Assembly: GCA_012656075.1 (NCBI GenBank)
Contig: JAAKBF010000210.1
Span: 144,873 to 208,872 of the forward strand
Source: Phytophthora hibernalis
Lineage: Eukaryota > Oomycota > Peronosporomycetes > Peronosporales > Peronosporaceae
DNA length: 64,000 nt
Direction of reading: 5' to 3'
Below are positions 33,774 through 42,768 of this stretch, piece by piece. The notes under the pieces are model-generated. The model made no database searches, was not told the DNA's origin, and saw only the letters and a program-made list of their open reading frames with translations. Position 1 is the stretch's first letter, and every line of letters begins with the position of its first letter. Made by a program: the position numbers and the translations under genes.

Positions 33774-33808
33774 AGGTCTGGCTAGACCGGGTGCGGTCTA
33801 GCCAGACC
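33774..33808. repeat. Perfect 14 bp hairpin arms
   Basis: GGTCTGGCTAGACC, a 6-base loop GGGTGC, and GGTCTAGCCAGACC. Each arm is itself nearly self-complementary, so a cruciform is possible. It lies in fragmented retroelement sequence with no visible gene (33,581-33,928). Confidence 0.7.
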
Positions 33809-33928
33809 CAACTTCCTGGATGTTTTATGGAGATGGGTTCTGATTTCAACCCACCATAAACCTTCCAGATTCTCGATATACCCAGGCCAAGATAATAACG
33901 ACTGACCAATACGACCGACGAATTCAAA

Positions 33929-34315
33929 TTGCGCGAGGGGCGTCAGTCTATCCCAGGCTTAAATTCCACCACTCGACATGTTGAGTTCCTTGTCGAGCGT
34001 AGCGCCAACTGCAGTGCGCCTACGGGGCTCGTCGAGTCGCTGGTTCATATTGCGCCACCGTCTAATAACTCAGTGAGTATTCGAATGGACCCCAAGTTGT
34101 TGTACGCGCACGTGCCACTTGACTTGGAGGGGCACGTCCTATCATTCGACGGGTCAGCAAAGACGGAAAAGTACGGCGGCTATGGGAGTTGCTCGGGAAG
34201 TTGTGGCGCCTACCAAATTGGAACATTGCGATCGCTGCGAGTGCTCACCTTCTGTCGACCACGGTCAACAATCAGTGGAGATGAAACGGGCCTCCGTATC
34301 ATTCTGTCATGTCTA
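33929..34315 (+). pseudogene. pol: RNase H fragment of a third gypsy family
   Basis: Reads MDPKLLYAHVPLDLEGHVLS then FDGSAKTEKYGGYGSCS, the active-type RNase H start, close to MDPHLLYARLP...FDGSAKTEKNGGYGS of element A but clearly diverged. After a shift it is lost near 34,310. The following 34,316-34,600 is unassigned non-coding sequence that separates it from the chromodomain piece; probably an insertion. Confidence 0.7.
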
Positions 34316-34600
34316 CATTTAGAGGTTCTGTCCTCCCATTGGTCAAAAAGGGGACAGTGATCTGGCACTACCCGATTGGACAGAAGTACAATTACATATC
34401 TTAGTTTTAGCCTATTAGAGAGGGACTCCATTTGGGTGGCCCACAATGGCCCTGGCTTTCCGCCAGAGTCTACTCCTAATAACAGAGTCATTTTAACCTT
34501 AAATCCCGCACGACCTTCTCGGACGTTCGTCTTAACCAAGCTTCCTCAAAGCACCCTATAGTGCAAGCTATATAGCGTGGCTCTAGCCCCGTTACAGGAG
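34316..34600. other. Unassigned insert between pol fragments
   Basis: No ORF of interest and no repeat copy elsewhere in the window. It interrupts or replaces the RNase H to integrase portion of the third-family pol. I see nothing further in it. Confidence 0.3.
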
Positions 34601-35092
34601 ACCTCAAGAAGGAGCTGAAGATGCTGAACCGGATCCAAGAGGAACTTTATCTTGATGAAGACTTGGCAAAAGAAGTGGAGGAAGTTCCAAAGGTCTCAGT
34701 GCCTACACGAAGTCAAGCCCAACACACTCGCAGAGTCGGGTCCACTGATGAAGATGTCGATGACCCAGCGAGAGAACTGGGAGAAGAAGTCGCGGTCAGG
34801 AAAGAAGACACACCGAGTTTTGTCGATGGTGATAGCTTGAGCAACGAATACAAACCAGAGTTCCAACTTCCAAAGGCTCAGCGAGTGATTGAACACAGGT
34901 CACCCAAAACGGACAAAATACCACTCTCGACGAGTACGGACCGGGTCCAGCGTCGGTTTCCGGTAAAATGGGTGGGCTATGACGAACCCAGCTGGGAACC
35001 ACTGTCGAATTTATCGTGCGGGGTCTCCTCTTCGACTACCTTCGACAAAAGAAACGTGAAAACCGTCTGCAAATGATGCAAGTTGCAGACGA
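34601..35092 (+). pseudogene. pol: Pol C-terminus with chromodomain, third gypsy family
   Basis: C-terminal end of a chromovirus pol. An acidic stretch is followed by FPVKWVGYDEPSWEPLSNLS and, after a one-base shift, FDYLRQKKRENRLQMMQ and a stop near 35,096. It is homologous to the end of element A/B pol (VKWIGHDEPTWEP ... ADED). The integrase core is missing. A minus-strand coding relic faces it at 35,296-35,855, repeating the pol/antisense-ORF arrangement of families 1 and 2. Confidence 0.75.
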
Positions 35093-35295
35093 GTGTTAAA
35101 AGCTATTGCATACGACAATTACCACCGACCTGGGAAGACAGCAGGCAGGTCGAGTGAGCGGAAGCTACTGCGACAACTTATATTTTAGGTATTACGAAAT
35201 GGATGAGTACGGACTACATGAAGAAAAAGAAACAACTACCAAGACTCATCGAAAACAACAGCTGGGCGAACTAGGAGTCTCAGCGAAACGACTGC

Positions 35296-35855
35296 TTAGG
35301 CCTCGTCGAAAATTTGCTCGAAAATGTGGATATCAACACGATTAGCCGGAAGCTGAACACTCTCGTCACAAACAGGAGGCTCTGGCTCGTTGAGATCAGT
35401 ATCCTCCTGCAGAGCCCTCTCGACGTCGCCGACGGAGAAGTCCCAGGGGTAAACACTGGAAACTCTGGGTTGCGCGGACGAAAGCACGTGTTGTATGGGT
35501 GTAACTCTGGACGAGTCACCCACCACACTCGTCAGGGCTCTTGAATGTCTATATCCTTGATCTCGGCAAACCAATCCGAACGAGACGGGAACATTGGCTG
35601 GTTAATCAACGAGTACGTGGGAACCATAGGCTAAAATAGCGCTCAGAATCGAGACTCGGCGAAGGACCTCGAGCTGAGCGAGAACAGACGGCAGTCCGAA
35701 GCGCTCCCTCGTAAGACTTCATCAATATCCGCAACAGATCGGCTCGACGCATACGTTGAAGAGTGTACACCGCCCACAACTCGTGAATGCCGTCTCGGCA
35801 GTGCAGGAGGAGTCGTCCTTATAGCATGCACTGCTTGCACTTGAAGTACAACCAC
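35296..35855 (-). pseudogene. Probable antisense ORF relic, third family (C-terminal part)
   Basis: Minus-strand stretch convergent with the chromodomain end at 35,092. It reads HELWAVYTLQRMRRADLLRI, LMKSYEGALRTAV, and after stops VVGDSSRVTPIQHVLSSAQP and VYPWDFSVGDVERAL. The first part resembles the family-1 aORF segment WAEYNKARNLRADRLRQQMV (W-A-x-Y, R-A-D-x-L-R, then M). Homology is judged by eye over about 30 residues, so it is tentative; position and strand agree with it being the aORF end. Confidence 0.5.
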
Positions 35856-36008
35856 TTGAAGTGCAGCTGGACGGTGTATATGATGGTAGTCGAGATCTGC
35901 TTCACTATAGCTGAACAGAGCTCACTCCAGCTACAGTGGCTGCGGGTTAGAGGAGCTGATGTAAGATAGTCATCATCACAATTTCATGAGGTTGAAGACG
36001 TATTTGGT

Positions 36009-36344
36009 TCACGACGCGTTGATGGAGACTACCGAGTTCTCGTTCAGCACGTTGATCCACTTGTCGGGTGTGTAGTAGATAACATGGTCATCGCCCTGCG
36101 AATTGGTCAGAGCAAGGGTGCGGTGGCTGCACGTGGTAACAACCAGAGCACCCAGCACCTTGTCGCCCTGGATGACACGATGAATATGCGCCGGCCCCGC
36201 TGCAGCTTGCCCGATGCCACCAGAGCCTGTCAGCTTGTACAGCTTGACACCGACACGCCCGCCACCTCGTTGGAGAGCAACGACTCGTTGCTGAAGCCGT
36301 CGCCTTCGTGAATTAGGCGCGCTACAAACAGCACATGGTCGCAC
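36009..36344 (-). other. Unrecognised ORF, possible gene fragment
   Basis: 111-codon minus-strand ORF. The second half reads GVKLYKLTGSGGIGQAAAGP, then VLGALVVTTCSHRTLALTNS and VIYYTPDKWINVLNENSV, which looks like real protein (beta-strand pattern). The first half is Arg-rich, whereas another frame over the same bases gives FVARLIHEGDGFSNESLLSN, so a shift near 36,240 is likely. I do not recognise the family. It stands alone between transposon remnants and is probably a gene fragment. Confidence 0.35.
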
Positions 36345-36597
36345 TTTTTATGCCCCGATGTTCCGAAGTTCGATGCTCCGAAGATTTCACTGTTGTTGGC
36401 CCGTACAGTCCTGGCCGACCAAAATTGAAGGTGCTACATCTCGAAATGTGGCATGTGTTAATATTTTTGGATCAACTATTATGACAGGGACAATATGGGC
36501 CATTGCCACCCTTCGTTGTGACAGGCACACCTGCCTAAGCGGTACCGGTTTTGAAGCGGCCAGAGCGTTTCCATTTAAAGAATCTGTCAGTTATAGA

Positions 36598-37121
36598 AAT
36601 ACCGTATTCCTCCTGTCAGAGGCGTCACCGAAATAAACACGGACTAAGGGTTTCCAGTAGTGATCAAAAAGCAAAATACACGAACTTAATTTGACATGTA
36701 CGGTTCTAATACCGGTATCCGTACTGAACATGTAGCACGGAATCGACTATTTGCGTAGTGTACACCACAGAGCTGCCCAGGAGTGACCAGACGCCGCGTG
36801 CTCGCACAGTTTTCTCGACGTGGAGCCTTCGGCACACGGTGATCTTTGGTACTGTGCTTCATTAGTATCCTTCCTAGGATGGTGTCAAGTATGAGCTGCG
36901 TGTGATAAATATTGACTGACTTTGTGGTGTGCCGTTTTCTTCACTATTGAAATTCGTATCTAGGCGACCAGGCGCCGCATGCCCGCGCCGTTTTCTCGAC
37001 GTGGAGCCCTCGACACGCGGTGAGCTTTAGTGCTGTGCTTCATTAGTATCCTACCTAGGAAGGTGGGCAGTATGAGCGGCGTGCGATGAATATTGACTGA
37101 CTTTGGGGTGTGCCGTTTGTG
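36598..37121 (+). repeat. Dispersed non-coding repeat, copies 2 and 3 (tandem, ~180 bp period)
   Basis: Copy 2 (36,598-36,941) matches 24,541-24,847. Its last ~160 bp (GTGACCAGACGCCGC ... TGTGCCGTT) is repeated at 36,963-37,121. It lies just outside the transposase relic at 37,187, so it may be terminal sequence of that DNA transposon family; not shown. Confidence 0.7.
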
Positions 37122-37186
37122 CTTCAACAGTTAAAGCCTTTAATTTGAACGGGGTTTGCTCTATCGTGGCTACTCTTCACTGCTAC

Positions 37187-38921
37187 TCATGACCGACGAA
37201 GACGACAAAAGACGCTGGCTGCGTCATCGCTTGAGTTTACAGTGCTTGGTGCAACACCCTTGCTGATGCTCATTCGCTGTATGCTGTCGATGATGACTCC
37301 GTCGTCTGGAATAGCTGCGTCTCCGCCAGCAACAACACTATCTCGGGTGTCAGTGAGTAGCACTGCTTTACCGAACCCACTGATATTAACTGAAGGTGTT
37401 AATGCGTTCCAGGCGTCTCCAATCCATTCGATGATGTGTCTTCGCTTTGGCGCTTCAAGCTCGAAGCCAATTGGTGGAGTGCGTCGTCGTTGGCGGCGCG
37501 GTACCAAGGCAGCTTCCTGGGCTGCGTCCGAGTCAATATCGGAGCTGCTCGAGCTATCTTGAGAGCGCATGCACCATTCGTGCACGACAGCGTCTTCGGT
37601 AGAACTGCCACTAGTATTCATATACTCAGGTGCAGCCGTGCCGCGTCGTCGGGTCCGCTCCGGGGATCACACCATGTTCAATCGCTGCTCGCTGCCGCGC
37701 CAAAACTAGAAGCGCGTATGCTTGCCGTTCCTTTGGCCTTCTTAAGCTCAATTAGGTTTTGAAACCCCACAATTTGCTCCCAAAGATTAAGAATCCAGCG
37801 CTTCCGCAGGATGTCTTTCATAGGCTTGTTCCATGCGATATCCGCGGGTTGGCATACGTATGTATAGCGGGGGTACCCTTGACGAGCACAACACTAATCG
37901 AATTTGCATATTGAATGACTTCTTCAGTAGAATGACCGGAGAAGTTGTCCCAGAGCAAAAGGACCGGCTCATCGAGAGACTCTCGATCAGCAAAGTGGAA
38001 GCGGAGAAACTCGACTGAGAGGTCCGCTGTCCACCATGCATTCGCGTTTCCGTAGACCTGACATCCAGTAGATCTTTGTAGTGGCTGTACCTCTTTCCAA
38101 ATCGTACGTCCGAAGCCATGCTGCTTCGTCTTGTTTACTGCTTGAATGACTGGTCGCGTGGAGGGCTTGCTCTTGAAAACGAGGAAAGGAGGGCACTTAA
38201 CGCCAGATGAATCAGCAAGAAGCATTGCTGTTGCGCGCTCCTTATCTTTGCCTGCGCACTTGACCCACACAGTCCTATCATTCCGAGCGGAGATTGTTCT
38301 ACAAGGCAAATACTCAAAGTAGACGGCTACAAAATACAATTTGGTTAAAATTAGAAACGTCAAAACTAAATTCTGACTGTACGGTACCTGTTTGGTCAGC
38401 ATTGTAAATCTTAGTTACACCTTTTCAACGATTTCCCGTCGGACAGTTGCCGAAAATGCTTGAGCGGCTTCGACTACGTCTTCGGGTGTAGTCTGCCCTT
38501 GGCGGGTGCGGGCCCTGACGGAAAGTCGGTGACGTCTCATGAACTTCTTGCTCCATGAATGGGAAGCGCGGAAGTGGTCCAGCGAAATTGAGGCATCCTG
38601 GGCCACCTCCAGCGCATTGACACTCAGCATGGACAACGAAACAAGAATCCCATCTCTACGTAGAGCGTTAATCCACTGAACAATTTCCAGCTCGGATTCA
38701 GGAGACAACACTGTAGCCACACCACGCTGCCGATGACGGAAGTGAGCGCCTCTTCCTTCCTCACGCTGCGCGTAGATGTAGCCTCGGTTAGCGATCCACT
38801 TCCGAACTTGTTTTTAGAGCTCGGAGACTAGCTGGGTTTTGCGTACCAAAAATATCAGTGTTTGCAGCAGTGAGATCTTCATCTTTGTCATGCGGATCAA
38901 TGCACCTTCTTTTAGTGGCAT
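37187..38921 (-). pseudogene. pogo/CENP-B-like DDE transposase, degenerate
   Basis: Transposase of the Tc1/mariner superfamily (pogo, jerky, CENP-B type). A likely start is MPLKEGALIRMTKMK at 38,921. A CENP-B-type helix-turn-helix region (ESELEIVQWINALRRDGILV, WSKKFMRRHRLS) lies at 38,450-38,710. A 61 bp intron (38,387-38,327, GTACCG...TTGTAG) splits YNADQT|AVYFEY. The catalytic domain follows: VWVKCAGKDKERATAMLLAD (first Asp), PVLLLWDNFSGH (second), and, after a shift near 37,865, CQPADIAWNKPMKDILRKRW (third Asp). The C-terminal part is RRHIIEWIGDAWNALTP (37,450), with an extra Ser/Arg-rich stretch before it. A stop near 38,820 and the shift make it non-functional. Confidence 0.82.
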
Positions 38922-39217
38922 AGGATACTGCTTTGCGCAAGTATCGCTTAGCTTGCGCCGCACGCCTTTAATAACAGGTCTTGTCATTCCCCAAAGCTAA
39001 AATGAGCTGTACCCGGGTTTCAACTCGCCGAGACCACTCGAATTTCCCTCCCAGAAAAGTTTGAAAAACTAGTAAATTACCGGTATTTAAGTGACCCTTA
39101 TGACAAATGTTTTTAACATCTGCAATTTCTAGATCGCCTATTGGCTGAAAAGAGCTGACGCTTCTGACAGGGGATTACGGTAGCTACATTTGTTATCCTT
39201 ACCCCTAACAGTATTAA

Positions 39218-39806
39218 CACGCATTGCCTGTAACAACCCGCCATTTTCGGCGGTCCGTCGGTCGGTCGGACATTTTTGCTCAATCCGGTTGGATCGACCA
39301 ATAGCATTCAATTTAACCACGGGGTATCGTTGAAAAGGTCTTATTGCGAACTTTTCAGCCAATGACTCTGCAATGTTGCCAAGTTGCTCAAACTTGAAAA
39401 ATCGCGGAAATCCGCAGGAGGGATGTCATGGGGGATATGTTGGGATAACAATCTGAAATAGAATAATTTAGTTGACTTGATTAAAGTATGCCAGCCTCCC
39501 AAATAGACTACGGGGAAATCTGCTGCAAATCATTCAACTGTTGGCAAAACGACCGACCAAGATCTTGGCATTCAGTTATCAGACGACTTATCTGCAGTGG
39601 AAGGAATGCTGTACTGCAAAAAGTCGTTACATGTATCTTGCTGTAGAATATTTATGCAAAATTAGCGCTTCATAACGGTTCTGGATGATAATAATTTGGT
39701 CGACTTCGATAACTTCGGATCCTAAATGATTTGAGATATGTCTAGATTTACACAGGATAACTGTATGGAAGGGGTGAAAAAGGCGGGTTGTTACAAGCAA
39801 TGCGTG
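39218..39806. mobile_element. piggyBac-type MITE with TTAA target duplication
   Basis: 589 bp flanked by TTAA at 39,214-39,217 and 39,807-39,810. Inverted ends of about 25 bp: CACGCATTGCCTGTAACAAC and, on the right, the reverse complement of CACGCATTGCTTGTAACAAC, both running on into CCGCC. One mismatch. No transposase inside. TTAA duplication with CAC ends fits piggyBac. The interior holds short direct repeats (GGTCGGTCGGTC-like) near 39,255. Confidence 0.82.
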
Positions 39807-39939
39807 TTAAAAATATAAAACACAGACTCTGCAGCGAGCCTGACAAAGAGTGCAAGTATACACTTTAAACATCTTTTATGCCACCTAGCTTGAGGAAAAG
39901 GAGGCCATCAGAAAAATGTTTTTAAGGGGACAATACCAA

Positions 39940-40037
39940 GTTGGTATTACCAACCTTCTGCCCCTGCTAGAAGCCACACAAACGTCGAAGGTTGGTATTA
40001 CCAACCTTCTGTCCCTGCTAGCAGCCACACAAACGTC
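39940..40037 (+). repeat. Two tandem 51 bp units carrying a palindrome
   Basis: GTTGGTATTACCAACCTTCT... repeated at 39,940 and 39,991 (second unit ends in CAAACGTC). Each unit begins with the palindrome GGTTGGTATTACCAACC or a one-base variant. No gene. Function unknown. Confidence 0.7.
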
Positions 40038-41247
40038 TTGTATTGTACTTTGAACTAAGTCACTTATCGACAAAATAATAGGTTTCCTTCCGCGTGAGGA
40101 AGGCACTCCACGGGTTGTTCCTTCAATTCAGGAAATTTTATGCATAGTGAAATTCATAGAGTCCGATTTGCTTTGCCAGTGGAACATTCATTTAGAGAGC
40201 AACCAGTGAGATATAGGGGCTCATTTATGGAGGTGTGACTAGAGTAAATTCGTGTGCGCTGCTTGGTTTAACCAACATGTTTCCAGCTGAAACTAGGTAC
40301 GTTGTTTAGTCTGGGAGATAGAATATTAGGGCGTGGCGTTAGCATTGATGAAATTTATTTTCACCCCCGCTATTTATTGGTATCCACGAAAGGCGTACTC
40401 GAAGCTCTTGTCGCAGTGCATGGTGTCGAGTCCACAGTGCATAGGCTCACTTATTCCCTGCGCCGATATTAAATTTGCGCACGCAATCGTACTCAACCTG
40501 CGCACACTACACAGAACATGGCTTCATCTCTCATGTACTCACTCATTAACACTCAACCTACTCGACGGCTCACACAACGTTACACTCAACCGGCCAACAC
40601 AGAACTTGTCTTCAGCTTCCATGAGCACGCTCGTTCACACTCAACAACCCCATCGAGCTCACACACTCTACACTTTAACTCAACGGGCTCACACACCACA
40701 CTCTACACACTGAATATACCTTGAGTCCAACAAGCTCACTGGTACACACTCAACAGTGTCGGCTCATAAACTCACTCTAAATTCACTTTGTTGACCACGC
40801 AAAATATGTGTTGACCACACTCATGTTGCATGAACGTTGACCCAGTTGACGTCAAATAATCCTCGTTGGGCTTCCCAATAGCTAGCTTCGCAACCTACTG
40901 TATCTACCAGTATAAACGAGAGAGTTTGTCCTATCGCCCCAGTTGGTTGCCATCGTTCGCTCATGTTTGCAGTTGTGTGTTGACTTGCCCGAGGCTTTTG
41001 GCCAGTTGGTTGGGTCTGTTTTGATTTTTGTATTATCTCCCACTTTTTCCTCAGAAAATGCGGCAGCGAGCTAGCGAGTGAGCCATCTAGATCACTCACT
41101 ATTAATAGCTTGCTCGCCGCCTTGTCTCAATCAAGATCACGAGCCTTGGTATTGCTTTTTCCCACTTCACCATCCTTGCATCTCCACCCTCTTTTGATCT
41201 TTCCTCCTCTGTCTCTCAACTTCCACCGTCGTTTCAGCTAGTGCCAC
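40038..41247. other. Intergenic, CA/CT-rich, downstream of cyclin gene
   Basis: No gene seen. 40,480-40,760 is low complexity on CACACTCTACACT/CTCAACGGGCTCACACA themes. The segment just left of 41,248 should hold the 3' UTR of the minus-strand cyclin gene. Confidence 0.45.
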
Positions 41248-42533
41248 TTATGGGTACTGCATGCGCTGCTCCTGCTGGTTTCCAAAGTTGGGCTCCGCCA
41301 TGAGCCCCGTTTCGATTCCTTGCCAGCCGTACTTGAAGTGGTAGACGTGCGGGCCCGGCGTCTCTTCCCCGCCGCAAGTGTGGTAGCTGCCCTTGCACAT
41401 GCACGCCGGCGGCGGTGCCACCACTGCATAGTTGTCGCTCGGAGAGCACGGCGACGGGCACGTTTCAAAGCCGTAGCTCTTTCCGAGCGGCGTGTTCATG
41501 CCCGTGGAATAGAAATCCACCAGGTTGTCCGGGCGCAGGAGGCCGCAGGCGAGGTGGCTCGGCACCACAACCTGCGACTGGATGAACAGCAGCTCCTCCA
41601 TCGGCACCTTGGCCCAGCGGTCCTTGGCCTGCGTACTTGCACCCTCCAGGTCGCACACGCCGTAGGCCATGGCGTAGAGCCAGGACTTGCAGTCCCAGAG
41701 CACATTGGGGTCGAGTTGCAGGAACTGCGCCACGAACATGAAGTCCAGAGCCGGGTCCACGAGCAGCAGCGCGGCCCCTGCCAGCACACTGGGCCAGTAC
41801 TCGATGGCCTGGTAGTCGAGCAGCGCGATGTCGACGAGGCGAATGGCGGTCACAAACAGCTCCTTGGTGCCCGACGGGTTGCGCGCCGGGTTGACAAAGT
41901 CCCCCATCGTGTCCAGCGGGCGCTGGTCGGCCGATCCGCCGGCCACCATGAACAGCAGCCAAGCGTAGGGCGTCGTCGGGTGCAGGTTCCACTGCAGCTC
42001 CTGGCCATCATCAAAGCGACATAAGAAATGAGTCAGCCATCTGTAGACACCAGTCTCTCTCCCTACACTTCTCGCTCCCATATAGCTACCACAGTTTAAT
42101 AGTTCCCTACCACAACGTAATCCACTTCGAGTCGCGCGAGATCGTCGGCTGCCAATTGGGTGTCGCCTCTCTCGGCCAGGAAAGCCACGAGGTCGGCGGC
42201 CTTGGGCGGGTGCACCTCCTCGATCTTGGCGGCCATGAAGACGCAGGCCAGGCCCAGCACTCGCAGCTGCCGCTGCACGACGTTCGCGTAGCCACCTTGG
42301 TCCTGCGACGCGCGGCGCCTGAGCAGAACCTGCGCGTACTGGTGGGCGAAGTGCGCCGTCTGGCGCTGCAGCGCAAAGTGCGTCGACACTTCCACGACCC
42401 AGCGCCACGTGAAGCCAAACTGCTCCAGGGCCGACGCCTGCAGCCCCGCGGGCGGCGGCGGCTTAAGCGCGAGTTGGTGGTACGACATTTCCTTCTGGCG
42501 CATGCTCAGCACCGTCATGAGGTCGGGGTTCAT
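41248..42533 (-). CDS. Cyclin-like protein (two exons)
   Basis: Cyclin that should bind and activate a cyclin-dependent kinase. Exon 1 42,533-42,111, intron 42,110-42,001 (GTAGGG...GGCCAG), exon 2 42,000-41,248; 391 residues, phase 0 junction. Start chosen at MNPDLMTVLSMRQKEM; an in-frame ATG at 42,713 adds a Glu-rich stretch that may be 5' UTR. Cyclin box in exon 1: FALQRQTAHFAHQYAQVLL, then LGLACVFMAAKIEEVHPPKA, the helix-3 signature with conserved Lys and Glu. The box closes in exon 2 with LQWNLHPTTPYAWLLF, the usual W-N-L-x-P-x-T-x motif, then a second-fold-like region and an unusual Cys-rich tail (CPSPCSP, CMCKGSYHTC). Frame is intact. The subtype is not assigned. The start of the plus-strand gene at 42,769 is 236 bp away, head to head, so they may share a promoter. 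Confidence 0.85.
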
Positions 42534-42768
42534 GGCCGCTGCGGGCTGGTGGCGGGTCTCTCTCTGGGATCTACCGCGCCTGCCTTGACTCCCTTCCTCT
42601 GCTTCTTCCGGCCCTTGCTCTTCCCCCGTCACTTCCACACTCGAAGAGAAAAGAAAAGCCAGAAAAACACTAAGTACGAATTTAGATGCTTCAAATTTCA
42701 TGTCAAAACACATATTATGTGCGCCACACCATTCTTATGGTGAGGTCTCGTATCCTAGGACCACCGAC

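Noticed and set aside
39940..40037. Possible CRISPR-like array
   Set aside because: Only two units, immediately tandem without spacers, in a eukaryotic genome.
41320..42024. 234-codon plus-strand ORF opposite cyclin exon 2
   Set aside because: GC-rich antisense shadow; the minus strand has a cyclin motif, splice sites and stop.
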